From Opitutales bacterium (lineage in GTDB: Bacteria > Verrucomicrobiota > Verrucomicrobiia > Opitutales > UBA953), in NCBI GenBank assembly GCA_017546455.1, contig JAFYWY010000087.1:1-47650 (forward strand): a stretch of 47,650 nucleotides of DNA, given 5' to 3'. The notes beneath the pieces were generated by a model that was not told the origin of the DNA, did no database searches, and was given only the letters and a program-made list of their open reading frames with translations. A program made the translations under genes and the position numbers. Positions 16,559 through 24,870 of the stretch are shown here, one piece after another (the first letter of the stretch is position 1; each line of letters opens with the position of its first letter).

Positions 16559-17275
16559 ATGAACCTGCCTCCGAAACGAGAAGAAAAACAGCCGATTCGC
16601 CCAATGACGGAGGGCGAACTCGCGCGCCAACGCCGAGTCCGCGAAATTCCGTTCTGGCAACAGCTGCTGCTCTTTCCGCTGAGCCTGCTCCTGCGTACCT
16701 GGCTTTGGACCCTGCGCATGAAGATTTCTCCGGAAACGCGGGACCGCCTGCGCCACCAGACACAATCGCTCATCGTCGTTTTCTGGCACAACCGCCTGTT
16801 TATCTCCGCGGACCTGAGGCGCCGTTTCCGCCCGTTCGGCAAAATGAACGGCCTCGTTTCTCCGTCCAAGGACGGCGCTTGGCTTGTGGCGTTTTTCAAA
16901 TTCATGGGCATCGGCGCCGTTCGCGGCTCGACGTCCCGCCGCGGCGGCCAAGCCATGCTTGAAATTTACCACAAGCTTTCCCGCGGAGAAGACATCGCCA
17001 TCACGCCGGACGGACCACGCGGCCCGCGTTACAAATTCAATCCCGGCGCCGCGCTCGTCGCGCAAAAAACGCATTGCCCGGTCGCGCTCGTCGAATCCCG
17101 CTATTCCTGCGCAATCCGCCTGAAATCCTGGGACGGCTTCATCATTCCGCTCCCCTTCTCAAAAGTGGAAATCATCCCGAAGTTCTATCCCTACGAAAAG
17201 ATGTGGGACCACATTTCAGCGAAGGCCCTCGCCGAATACTTCGAACAGGAACTGCGCGCAATCACACAAGACTAA
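16559..17275 (+). CDS. DUF374 lysophospholipid acyltransferase family protein
   Basis: This 238-residue protein belongs to the DUF374 branch of the LPLAT acyltransferases, membrane-associated enzymes related to lipid A and Kdo-lipid acyltransferases. Seen are FWHNRLFISAD near residue 75 (His being the likely catalytic base), a VSPSKDGAW stretch, GIGAVRGSTSRRGG, and ITPDGPRGPRY, the family hallmark. A hydrophobic segment lies at about 28-48. The ATG at 16559 follows the cysS stop by 5 bases, so the two are co-transcribed. The precise acyl acceptor is unknown. Together with hldD it points to an LPS-bearing outer membrane. Confidence 0.88.
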   Translation: MNLPPKREEKQPIRPMTEGELARQRRVREIPFWQQLLLFPLSLLLRTWLWTLRMKISPETRDRLRHQTQSLIVVFWHNRLFISADLRRRFRPFGKMNGLVSPSKDGAWLVAFFKFMGIGAVRGSTSRRGGQAMLEIYHKLSRGEDIAITPDGPRGPRYKFNPGAALVAQKTHCPVALVESRYSCAIRLKSWDGFIIPLPFSKVEIIPKFYPYEKMWDHISAKALAEYFEQELRAITQD

Positions 17276-17298
17276 GCTCGACACCATCGGGCTTTTTT
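17274..17298 (+). terminator. Rho-independent terminator after the DUF374 gene
   Basis: AAGCTCG (17274-17280) pairs with CGGGCTT (17288-17294) with one G-T pair and a 7-base loop, followed by T-rich bases to 17298. It overlaps the stop codon and ends the cysS unit, convergent with sulP. The bases from 17299 to 17395 show nothing further. Confidence 0.75.
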
Positions 17299-17395
17299 AG
17301 TGCCAAGTCCGAGCCTCGACAGCAACGATACGCCGAAGCGGACGCCTTCCCGCAGAAACGACGCCCGGGCTTGAAACCTAACGTTTAGCGCTTTC

Positions 17396-19207
17396 CTACG
17401 CCGCTTCCGGAGCTTTGGGCTTGGCGTAGATGCTGACGCGAGCTTCCTTCCCGCCGAGCAGCTTGTAAGCGTGGCGAATGGCACGGGAAGCCGAAAGGGT
17501 TAAATTCTTCGGCGTGTCGCGGAAAATGTTTTCACGCCCGATGACGGGAATGAGTTTGGCTGCACGGAAAACGCGATAAACTTCCGGACGAACTTCGCAG
17601 ATGATAATGCTGCGCCCGGCGGCACGTGCCGAGCGAACGAGCTCTTCCAAAAGCATTGCGCTCGTCGCATCCAAGTGATGGGCGTTGCGGAATTTCAAAA
17701 TCAGCACGCGCAGGTTCGGATCCGCAAGCATACGCCGCAACTGATCCTGGAAGATTTCCGCCGAGCCGAAATAAAGATTTCCGTCGATATGAACGATGGA
17801 CACTTCGGGATCGCGGTTTTCGGAATCGCCGATTTTTTCCGCAAGCTCACCCTGCTCGTTGTACGTGTATTCGACGATTTCCGGCGTGGAAGTCTTTCGC
17901 AGGAAGAGGATAATGGACAAACCGACGCCGAAGTAAATCGCGACATCCAGAGGCGCAAGCAAACCGGAAATCAGAGTCAGCAAAAAAACGGCACGATCCC
18001 CGAGCGTAGCGGACGTCACAAGGCGAATCGATTTCCAGTTAATCAGGCGCGTCCCCGCAAACATAACGAGAGCCGCGAGCGCCGGTTTCGGGATAAAGTG
18101 CATCAGATCACCGGTACCGAAAAGCGCGACAAACAGAATCAGACCGGAAAAGATTCCCGCAAAAGCCGTCTTGGCCCCGCTCGTAAAAGTCAGCGCCGAA
18201 CGCGTCAGCGAACCGCTTGCCTGCATCCCGCCGAAAAGGCCGCAGCCCAAATTCGCCATGCCCAATCCGAAAAGCTCCTGATTGCAGTTGAAGCGTTCCC
18301 CTGCACGGGCGGCGACGGATTTGCCGATGGAACTGCCTTCGATCATCCCCAAAATCGCAATCGCCATTGCTGCGGAAAATGCGGAATTAACCGCCCCCAG
18401 GCTCATGTCCGGAAAAGAAAACTTAAATTCTTTCAGGCCGAAATCTTCGAGCGTCGCCACGGTCTGCGTCACCCCGCCGTGGAAATACTCGTTCCACCAA
18501 TTAACGGCGACCATCAGAAAACACGACGCAATCAGGGCAATCGACATGTCCGGCAGCTTCGGGCAAAACTTTCTTACGAGCAGATAAACGCCGAGTGTCC
18601 CCGCCGCCAGAACAAAGGAGGCCGGATGAATTTCCTGCCATTGACGAATCGTACAAACAACGACGGAATAAAACGTCCCTTCGGAACCGCGCAAAGTGAC
18701 CCCGAGCAAATTCGGCAGCTGGTTGGCCATAATCAGAATCGCCGCAGCCGTAATGTAGCCCGTTACCACGGTCTGGGAAATATACTGTACGAAACTCGCC
18801 ACGCGGAAAACCGCAGCCAGCACCATGAAGATGCCGACGAGAAAGACGATGGTGGGCAAAAGCGCCATACGCGCATCCGCCGTTTCCGCCCCCGCCGCAG
18901 CCAATGCACTCAACAGCATCACTGCCGTCGCATTCGAAGGTCCGAAGGAAAGAAAACGCGTTCCCGAGAAAATCGGGCCGATGACCGCAGCAACTGCGCA
19001 GCCGATAATCCCGATCTGCACCGGCAACCCCGCCATAAGCGCAAACGCCATCCCCATCGGGAAAGTCAAAAGCGCAACGTTAATCGACGATTTTAAATCC
19101 GCAGCCGCATCCGCACGCGTATATTGTGCGGCAACCGTTCGAATCGGAAACAAATTCAAGTGTTCCAGGAGGGCATGCCAGCGCCCGAAAATCCGCGGTT
19201 TTTTCAT
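17396..19207 (-). CDS. SulP family anion transporter with STAS domain
   Basis: This 603-residue inner-membrane protein belongs to the SulP/SLC26 family, which moves sulfate, bicarbonate or related anions. The membrane part (about 40-430) includes the family motifs GPIFSGTRFLSFGPSNATAV, EGSSIGKSVAARAGERFN and GGMQASGSLTRSAL. A C-terminal STAS domain (about 450-570) has the characteristic ILKFRNAHHLDATSAMLLEEL. The substrate cannot be read from sequence, and bicarbonate or sulfate are both plausible. It stands alone on the minus strand, facing the DUF374 gene. Confidence 0.92.
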   Translation of the reverse strand: MKKPRIFGRWHALLEHLNLFPIRTVAAQYTRADAAADLKSSINVALLTFPMGMAFALMAGLPVQIGIIGCAVAAVIGPIFSGTRFLSFGPSNATAVMLLSALAAAGAETADARMALLPTIVFLVGIFMVLAAVFRVASFVQYISQTVVTGYITAAAILIMANQLPNLLGVTLRGSEGTFYSVVVCTIRQWQEIHPASFVLAAGTLGVYLLVRKFCPKLPDMSIALIASCFLMVAVNWWNEYFHGGVTQTVATLEDFGLKEFKFSFPDMSLGAVNSAFSAAMAIAILGMIEGSSIGKSVAARAGERFNCNQELFGLGMANLGCGLFGGMQASGSLTRSALTFTSGAKTAFAGIFSGLILFVALFGTGDLMHFIPKPALAALVMFAGTRLINWKSIRLVTSATLGDRAVFLLTLISGLLAPLDVAIYFGVGLSIILFLRKTSTPEIVEYTYNEQGELAEKIGDSENRDPEVSIVHIDGNLYFGSAEIFQDQLRRMLADPNLRVLILKFRNAHHLDATSAMLLEELVRSARAAGRSIIICEVRPEVYRVFRAAKLIPVIGRENIFRDTPKNLTLSASRAIRHAYKLLGGKEARVSIYAKPKAPEAA

Positions 19208-19266
19208 GGATTTTTATTAACAACTTTAAGCGCCAAAAGCAAAGAAAATCCCGGACACACGGGAAC

Positions 19267-19917
19267 TCAATCACTCCCCGCCCCGGCATCTTTCACCTCA
19301 AATTCGTTCGATTCCAGGAACGGAATATTTCCTGCGAGTTCCGCAAGATCGGCATGAGGATATCTCAGCTTAAAATATTCTCCCTGCGAAAAAATCCACT
19401 CTTCAGAAGAAATACACCCTTTGTCTGTAAGCAGCAAGCCGGTACTAAATTTCAGGAAAAATGGAATCTTCGCCTTCGGCGGAATTGATTCACCCCTCCA
19501 ACTATCGCCAATAGGCCCGCAGAGTGACGCATCAAACCATTCACCGTCCCGTCTTACGAAAACAAATTCCTCCCAATAAAGCGCCATCTTCGGATTATCC
19601 GAACGCAAATCCAAATCGACGTACTTCCACTTCGTCCCGTCGCCACAAGATTCTTCTACATAATAATAATCTTGAAGATAAGCCTTTCGGATACGCGCAA
19701 AGCGATCGGGAGAAGTATTTTCGATATAACCGATCACTTTCACCCCCTGGGTGCTGCGGATTGCCGACAAAACAACAATTTTCAGGCTTTGGATATTATC
19801 TTTCGCGAGTTCCGCTGCAACAGCTTTAGCATCGAAAGAATCAGACTCATGCATCGTACGGCATCCTACAAAAACCCACAACACGGAGAAGAAAAGAAAC
19901 GGAATAAGGTACTTCAT
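19267..19917 (-). CDS. Predicted lipoprotein of unknown function
   Basis: A 216-residue protein starting at ATG 19917 (MKYLIPF). It has a typical lipoprotein signal: a hydrophobic stretch ending in the lipobox VFVGC, so Cys about residue 19 would be lipidated. I do not recognise the remainder (for example SVLWV then a mixed alpha/beta domain with EEFVFVRRDGEWFDASLCGPIGDSW). An upstream in-frame ATG at 19956 would spoil the signal peptide and is less likely. It lies 59 bases upstream of sulP on the same strand, perhaps by chance. Confidence 0.7.
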   Translation of the reverse strand: MKYLIPFLFFSVLWVFVGCRTMHESDSFDAKAVAAELAKDNIQSLKIVVLSAIRSTQGVKVIGYIENTSPDRFARIRKAYLQDYYYVEESCGDGTKWKYVDLDLRSDNPKMALYWEEFVFVRRDGEWFDASLCGPIGDSWRGESIPPKAKIPFFLKFSTGLLLTDKGCISSEEWIFSQGEYFKLRYPHADLAELAGNIPFLESNEFEVKDAGAGSD

Positions 19918-20041
19918 CTCAAAATCAACCAATCTTGCAAAAGCGTAGCCTCGCATCCGACAGAGAGCGAACCCAAATTCTCCGACGGACCAGCCTTATT
20001 CCGTTGCGGGAACGCAAAAGCCGTCGCAGAATAAGCCCATC

Positions 20042-20263
20042 ATGAAAAAAGTTGCTTACCTTTTGACGCTGATCGGAATCGCGGGAATGAATTCCGCCTG
20101 CCTTTACTCGCCGGAGGTCACCTACACCTACTGGCGCTACTCGCCGACCACGCAAATGTATTCGGCCGTACGCACCGAAATACCGCTTTCCGCCGACGAA
20201 ATGCGCGAACAGGGGCTTTCGGACAAGCTCCCGGAAAACGCCAAAACCTTCGAAGCCCGCTAA
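20042..20263 (+). CDS. Small predicted lipoprotein
   Basis: A 73-residue protein with a signal peptide ending in a lipobox (GMNSAC, Cys about residue 20). The mature part is about 53 residues, rich in Tyr and Thr at its start (SPEVTYTYWRYSPTTQMYSAV). No family is recognised. It ends 3 bases before the DJ-1 gene, so the two are probably translated together. A CGGGAACG octamer at 20007-20014 lies 28 bases upstream of the ATG. Confidence 0.65.
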   Translation: MKKVAYLLTLIGIAGMNSACLYSPEVTYTYWRYSPTTQMYSAVRTEIPLSADEMREQGLSDKLPENAKTFEAR

Positions 20264-20266
20264 GCC

Positions 20267-20836
20267 ATGAAAGTCCTCACCATTATGACCCACGGTTTTG
20301 AAGAAACCGAAGCCGTTGCACCGCTCGACCTGCTCCACCGCGCAGGCGTACAAAACACGCTCGCCGCAGTCGCAAGCAAAGGCGAAACACTTTTGAAAGG
20401 ACGCTCGGATCTCTTTTTGAAAACGGACACCACGCTCGACGCCCTGCTCGAAAGCCACCGCTCGGCGGAAGGCATCGCCGATGCCTTTGATGCGCTTTTC
20501 ATCCCCGGCGGCCCCGGCACCTGGACCTTGCTTGACGACGGGAAAGCCGTCGAACTTGCCAAAGCCTTTGACGCCCAAAACAAGCCGATCGCCGCAATCT
20601 GCGCCGCTCCGCTGATTCTCAATGCAGCAGGCCTGCTCGACGGAAAGCGCGTCTCCGCCCATTCCTGCACCTGGAAGGAAATCCCCGCCGCACAAGCTTC
20701 CGGCCCCTACGCACTCGACGGCAATCTGCTGACTTCGCGCGGTGCGGGAACGGCCTTTGCTTTCGGCCTCGCCTTCGTCGAAATGCTCTACGGAAAGACG
20801 GTCGCCGAGAAACTCGCCGCCGACACGATGCTTTAA
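20267..20836 (+). CDS. DJ-1/PfpI family protein
   Basis: A 189-residue cytoplasmic protein of the DJ-1/ThiJ/YajL family. The nucleophile elbow AAICAAP holds Cys112, and Glu15 in the FEETEAV segment is the partner that lowers its pKa. The GGPGTW loop (81-86) completes the site. Members are redox-responsive and linked to protein or nucleotide repair of glyoxal damage, but for this one only the fold and site can be claimed. It follows the small lipoprotein by 3 bases. A GC-rich inverted repeat (20873-20914) follows without a T-run and is not called a terminator. Confidence 0.88.
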   Translation: MKVLTIMTHGFEETEAVAPLDLLHRAGVQNTLAAVASKGETLLKGRSDLFLKTDTTLDALLESHRSAEGIADAFDALFIPGGPGTWTLLDDGKAVELAKAFDAQNKPIAAICAAPLILNAAGLLDGKRVSAHSCTWKEIPAAQASGPYALDGNLLTSRGAGTAFAFGLAFVEMLYGKTVAEKLAADTML

Positions 20837-20935
20837 GACTCACCCCCGACAAAACCCACCGACTGATTGCCGGCCCGCGCTCCACCCCGTTTTTCCTTGC
20901 GGGAACTCGCGGGCTTGGGCAAAAATTAACACATC

Positions 20936-22369
20936 ATGATTGATCTTGTTCCCGCGACGCTTGCCGCCCACGCCGAAACTGCCGGAGAAGCAGTTCGCTT
21001 ATGGATGGCAATTCCGTTTGCCCTGTTGCTCGTCCTCATTGCGGTCATGCCCCTAACGCCGCATCGCTCGAAAGAACTTTGGGAAAAATACTACCCGCAC
21101 GTCTCGATTATCCTCGGCGTTGCGGTCGCCGCCCTCTACGGATTTTTCATGCCGGGCGGCGCCCATGCGGTCTGGCACTCGTTTAAGGAATACGTTTCCT
21201 TCATCGCCTTGGTCGGTTCGCTGTTTGTCATTTCCGGCGGGATTGTCATCCATCTGCGCGGGGAAGCAACGCCGAAAACCAACGTCATTTTCCTGCTCGT
21301 CGGAGCCATTCTCGCCAATCTGATCGGAACGACGGGAGCGTCCATGGTGCTGATCCGCCCGTGGATGCGCATGAACAAGTTTCGTCTCTCGAGTTTTCAC
21401 ATTGTTTTCTTCATTTTCCTGGTTTCCAATGTCGGCGGCGCACTGACACCAATCGGGGATCCGCCGCTTTACATCGGCTACCTGCGCGGCGTGCCGTTCT
21501 TTTGGATTCTCGAAAACGCCATCCTGCCGTGGGCATTCGTCACGGGCCTGCTACTCGGCGTCTTTTACCTCTTTGACCTCCGCAGCTTCCGCAAGTCCGG
21601 CCGTCGCGGACAGGTCGCCGAAAAAAGCTCCAAGGAAATGCTCCTCTCCGTTCGCGGGATGAAAAATGTCGGCTTCCTCCTCGCCATCGTCTGCGCGGTC
21701 TTCCTCCCGGGCCAAGTTTCGCCGGAAAGCCGCGAGATTCTGGAAACTTATTTCATCCGTGAAATCGTTATGGTCGCGGCCGCCGTTGCCTCGTACTTCA
21801 TGACGAAACCGGACGTCCATGCGGAAAACGACTTCAATTTTGCACCGATCAAGGAAGTCGGCTTCCTCTTCATCGGGATCTTCCTCACGATGGTGCCGGC
21901 ATTGGCTTATCTGACGGCAAACGGACGTGCTATCGGCGAAGCGCTGACCCAGGCCTCGCACTACTTCTTTGCCTCAGGGATGCTCTCCGGCTTCCTCGAC
22001 AACACGCCGACCTACGCGAATTTCTTCGATTTGATAAAGAGCCAGATCGATGCCGCGGGCGATGCCGAGAAGGTCGCGATGATGGTCAACCCCGCCAATG
22101 TACGGGAACACGCGATGCTGCTTGCCGTCTCGCTCGGCTCCGTCTTCTTCGGCGCCCTCACCTACATCGGGAACGGTCCGAACTTCATGGTCAAATCCAT
22201 CGCGGATGCCTCCGGCGTCAAGACGCCGAGCTTCTTCGGTTATTTCTTCCGCTACGGCCTGCTCATCCTCCTGCCGGTGCTGATTCTCTGTTCGGTCGTC
22301 TTCTTCCCGAACGAACCTTCCGCTCCGGCCGAAGCGGGCAACGCGCCCGTCGCGCAAACCCATCCTTAA
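20936..22369 (+). CDS. NhaD-like sodium:proton antiporter
   Basis: This 477-residue polytopic membrane protein belongs to the ion transporter superfamily containing NhaD and arsenite permeases. It has about 11-12 hydrophobic segments. Conserved stretches are LIGTTGASMVLIRPWMRMNK, VSNVGGALTPIGDPPL (the functional loop of the family) and SGFLDNTPTYANF, with SVFFGALTYIGNGPNFMVKS near the end. The likely role is sodium export in exchange for protons. It stands alone between DJ-1 and hldD. Whether it carries sodium or another substrate is inferred from family resemblance. Confidence 0.88.
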   Translation: MIDLVPATLAAHAETAGEAVRLWMAIPFALLLVLIAVMPLTPHRSKELWEKYYPHVSIILGVAVAALYGFFMPGGAHAVWHSFKEYVSFIALVGSLFVISGGIVIHLRGEATPKTNVIFLLVGAILANLIGTTGASMVLIRPWMRMNKFRLSSFHIVFFIFLVSNVGGALTPIGDPPLYIGYLRGVPFFWILENAILPWAFVTGLLLGVFYLFDLRSFRKSGRRGQVAEKSSKEMLLSVRGMKNVGFLLAIVCAVFLPGQVSPESREILETYFIREIVMVAAAVASYFMTKPDVHAENDFNFAPIKEVGFLFIGIFLTMVPALAYLTANGRAIGEALTQASHYFFASGMLSGFLDNTPTYANFFDLIKSQIDAAGDAEKVAMMVNPANVREHAMLLAVSLGSVFFGALTYIGNGPNFMVKSIADASGVKTPSFFGYFFRYGLLILLPVLILCSVVFFPNEPSAPAEAGNAPVAQTHP

Positions 22370-22402
22370 TTTTTTAACAAACACTTCAACTCCCCTCCCA
22401 CG

Positions 22403-23398
22403 ATGCACGATCTCTCTCAAGGAAAAATCCTCGTCACCGGCGGCTCCGGCCTCATCGGCAGCGCCATCATTGCCCGCCTCAACGCGCTCGGATACACGAA
22501 CATTCTCGTTACCGACAAACTCGGTACCGACCTGCGCTACAAGAATCTCGTTCCGCTCAAGTTCGCCGAATACATGGAATACGAAGATTTCGACCGCGCG
22601 TTCGAAAGCAATCCCGCACAATTTGCCGACATCAAAACGATTTTTCACCTCGGAGCCTGCTCCGCGACCACGGAAAAGGACTGCACTTACCTCATCCACA
22701 ACAACTACGAGTACACGAAGAAACTCGCCGCGTTCGCCCTCGAAAATGGCGCGCGCTTCGTTTACGCCTCCTCCGCCGCCACTTACGGCAACGGCGAAAA
22801 CGGCATGGATGACGAAGGCGACATTCTCCCGCTCAAGCCGCTCAACATGTACGGCTACTCCAAACACCTTTTCGACCTGCACGCCCTGCGCAACGGCTAT
22901 TTGAATAAAATCACGGGAATCAAGTACTTCAATGTCTTCGGCCCGAACGAAAACCACAAGGCGCACATGGTCAGCATGGTCTTCCGCGCGTTCAATCAGA
23001 TTCGCGAAACCGGCGGAGTAAAGCTCTTCAAGAGCTACAAACCGGAATACGCTGACGGCTGCCAGATGCGCGACTTCCTCGGCGCCAAGGAAGCAGCCGC
23101 CATCACCGTTCACCTCGCGCAAAACGAAGAGGCGACGGGCTTGGTCAACGTCGGCGCCGGCAAGGCCCGTACCTGGCTCGAACTCGTGCGACCGATTTTC
23201 GCGGCCATGGGCGTCCCCGAAAACATCGAATTCGTCGATATGCCGGAATCCCTCCGCGCCCAGTACCAATATTTTACGCAGGCCAAGATCGATAAGCTGA
23301 CGCGTCTCGGCGGCGCGCAATACCTCGTTCCGCTCGAAGAATCCGTCACCGACTACGTTAAAAATTACCTGATTCCCGACAAACACCTCGGCGAATAA
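22403..23398 (+). CDS. hldD: ADP-L-glycero-D-manno-heptose 6-epimerase HldD
   Basis: HldD converts ADP-D-glycero- to ADP-L-glycero-D-manno-heptose, the LPS inner-core precursor. It is a 331-residue short-chain dehydrogenase-type protein with the NADP loop GGSGLIG (13-19), YASSAATYGNG (121-131) and the catalytic Tyr150-x3-Lys154 in MYGYSKH. The stretch HLGACSATTEKDCTYLIHNNYEYTK is specific for this enzyme. Its presence implies heptose-containing LPS and therefore a Gram-negative envelope. It is followed by a terminator hairpin. Confidence 0.94.
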   Translation: MHDLSQGKILVTGGSGLIGSAIIARLNALGYTNILVTDKLGTDLRYKNLVPLKFAEYMEYEDFDRAFESNPAQFADIKTIFHLGACSATTEKDCTYLIHNNYEYTKKLAAFALENGARFVYASSAATYGNGENGMDDEGDILPLKPLNMYGYSKHLFDLHALRNGYLNKITGIKYFNVFGPNENHKAHMVSMVFRAFNQIRETGGVKLFKSYKPEYADGCQMRDFLGAKEAAAITVHLAQNEEATGLVNVGAGKARTWLELVRPIFAAMGVPENIEFVDMPESLRAQYQYFTQAKIDKLTRLGGAQYLVPLEESVTDYVKNYLIPDKHLGE

Positions 23399-23407
23399 GA
23401 CAAGCTT

Positions 23408-23440
23408 CGGCGCCGGACATTCAAGTGATGTTCGGCGCCG
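23408..23440 (+). terminator. Hairpin terminator after hldD
   Basis: CGGCGCCGGACAT (23408-23420) pairs with ATGTTCGGCGCCG (23428-23440), one mismatch, around a 7-base loop. The T-run after it is short (TTTG), so termination may be partial. Confidence 0.65.
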
Positions 23441-23483
23441 GTTTGTATCTGCCGCCGTCATCTCTCCGCAAGCCCTTTTCCCC

Positions 23484-24458
23484 ATGATGCTTTCTAAAAT
23501 CCTCCTTTCTCTCGCCTTGCTGAGCCTCGTCCCGGCAATCTCCGCCGCAGAAACTCCGCGAGCCGCCGTCTCTGCCAAGAAAAGCAAAATCGCGACGCCC
23601 GCCGGCTGGAGCGACGACTTCGAAAACGCCCAAAAGCAAGCACGCGAACAGAATAAGGACTTGCTCGTTGCCTTTTCCGGATCCGACTGGTGCGGCTGGT
23701 GCATCCGCCTCGAAAAAGAAGTCTTTTCTCAAGCCCCGTTCACCGAAAAGGCCTCCGAAAGCTTCGTTCCCGTTTACATCGATCACCCGCAGGACAAGGA
23801 ACGCCTTTCGCCCGCCGCCAAGCGCCAAAACGCGCCGCTCGTCGCCCGTTACCGCATTGAACGCTTCCCCGCCGTTCTCCTGCTCGACACCGACGGCGAC
23901 ATCATCGCGCAAACCGGCTACCTCGAAGGCGGCCCCGAAAACTACCTCAAAGCCATTCTTCAACTCCGCGACGACGGCAAGCGCGCTCCCGAATACAAGG
24001 CACAAAAGCAGCTGCGCCAAATCCCGCAGGGACCGGACCGCATCCGTCAGCTCGACGCCATTTTAAGCCCGCTCCCGCTCCAAGCCCAAATCAGACTCTC
24101 GCAATACGTGCAGGAAGTGCTCAATTACGACCCGACGGGCACCCGCGGGCTTCGTAAGAACTATCCCTATTTCACCGAAGTTCTTCCGTTGGAACAGACC
24201 CTAATCGAACTAATCACAAAGATTACCCACGAGACGAATGCCGCTCTCGAGGCGCGCGGAAAGCCCCAGGATAAATCCGAGCACGTCCGCATCATCACTT
24301 CCGTCGTGCGAAAACACGCAACAGCCCTCAAAACGCTGAAGAAAAATGCCCTCGCCGCGTACAAGCGCTTCCCGCAGGACTCCGAAGCCGCCCGCCGCCT
24401 GGACAATCTCCTTATGCGCCTCGGCGACGCCCTCTTCTACATCGAAAACAAAAAATAG
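23484..24458 (+). CDS. Exported thioredoxin-like protein
   Basis: A 324-residue protein with a cleavable signal peptide (hydrophobic 4-19, cleavage near SAAE). A thioredoxin-like domain (about 40-160) has the active-site Cys70-Gly-Trp-Cys73 preceded by FSGSDW, then VPVYIDHP and a cis-proline RFPAVLLLDTDG. This type, with SDWCGWC and thioredoxin-7-like character, is common in Planctomycetes and Verrucomicrobia. The C-terminal half (about 180-324) is alpha-helical and unrecognised. A function in periplasmic disulfide chemistry is likely but the partner is unknown. It stands alone upstream of the two tRNA genes. Confidence 0.82.
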   Translation: MMLSKILLSLALLSLVPAISAAETPRAAVSAKKSKIATPAGWSDDFENAQKQAREQNKDLLVAFSGSDWCGWCIRLEKEVFSQAPFTEKASESFVPVYIDHPQDKERLSPAAKRQNAPLVARYRIERFPAVLLLDTDGDIIAQTGYLEGGPENYLKAILQLRDDGKRAPEYKAQKQLRQIPQGPDRIRQLDAILSPLPLQAQIRLSQYVQEVLNYDPTGTRGLRKNYPYFTEVLPLEQTLIELITKITHETNAALEARGKPQDKSEHVRIITSVVRKHATALKTLKKNALAAYKRFPQDSEAARRLDNLLMRLGDALFYIENKK

Positions 24459-24521
24459 CACGGGCTGCCCGAAAACCGCCGCAGGGATTAAACGCATTCG
24501 TGAGGGCAAAAAGAATTTTGC

Positions 24522-24552
24522 TTGTCAAAAAAGAATAAATTCTTTTTCATAA
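24522..24552 (+). promoter_or_regulatory. Possible tRNA promoter overlapping an AT palindrome
   Basis: TTGTCA (24522-24527) is a candidate -35 box. A TTTCAT or TCATAA sequence 17-19 bases on is a weak -10 candidate, ending about 20 bases before tRNA-Leu. The spacer is occupied by a perfect palindrome with arms AAAAAGAAT and ATTCTTTTT (24528-24536 and 24539-24547). It could be an operator, or an AT-only terminator for the thioredoxin-like gene. Confidence 0.3.
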
Positions 24553-24570
24553 GCTTTCCGTTTTGATTTT

Positions 24571-24655
24571 GCCCGGATGGCGAAATTGGCAGACGCGTCA
24601 GACTCAAAATCTGATACCGCGAGGTGTGTGGGTTCGACCCCCACTCCGGGTACCA
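24571..24655 (+). tRNA. tRNA-Leu (CAA)
   Basis: A cloverleaf can be drawn. Acceptor GCCCGGA pairs with TCCGGGT, followed by discriminator A and encoded CCA. The anticodon stem TCAGA/TCTGA encloses the loop CTCAAAA with anticodon CAA. The long variable arm and the T loop GGTTCGACCCC are as expected for a class II tRNA. It is 11 bases ahead of tRNA-Ser and surely co-transcribed. Confidence 0.95.
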
Positions 24656-24666
24656 AATCAAACGAC

Positions 24667-24759
24667 GGAGGGGTGGCCGAGTGGCTGAAGGCAACGGTTT
24701 GCTAAATCGTCGTAGGGTGTCAAGCCCTACCGTGGGTTCGAATCCCATCCCCTCCGCCA
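24667..24759 (+). tRNA. tRNA-Ser (GCT)
   Basis: Acceptor GGAGGGG pairs with CCCCTCC, with discriminator G and encoded CCA. The anticodon stem ACGGT/ATCGT encloses TTGCTAA with anticodon GCT. A long variable arm (GTAGGGTGTCAAGCCCTAC) marks tRNA-Ser, and the T arm has GGTTCGAATCC. Confidence 0.96.
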
Positions 24760-24770
24760 CTTTTTCTTTT

Positions 24771-24798
24771 CCCGCTCAGCATTGAAGCGGGATTTTTT
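24771..24798 (+). terminator. Rho-independent terminator after the tRNA pair
   Basis: CCCGCT (24771-24776) pairs with AGCGGG (24786-24791), 9-base loop, followed by A and six T. It ends the tRNA transcript before purC. Confidence 0.88.
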
Positions 24799-24870
24799 AT
24801 TTGCGCAGAAAGGCAAGATTTCGCTTTCAGCGGCAACGAAATAGGTTATGATTCCTCCTTTATCTTTATT

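Noticed and set aside
20873-20914. GC-rich inverted repeat after the DJ-1 gene as terminator
   Set aside because: Loop of 28 bases and no T-run.
21974-23704. 576-codon antisense frame over the antiporter and hldD genes
   Set aside because: It is the complement of two well-supported genes, low in complexity and without known domains. GC-rich codon use creates such shadows.
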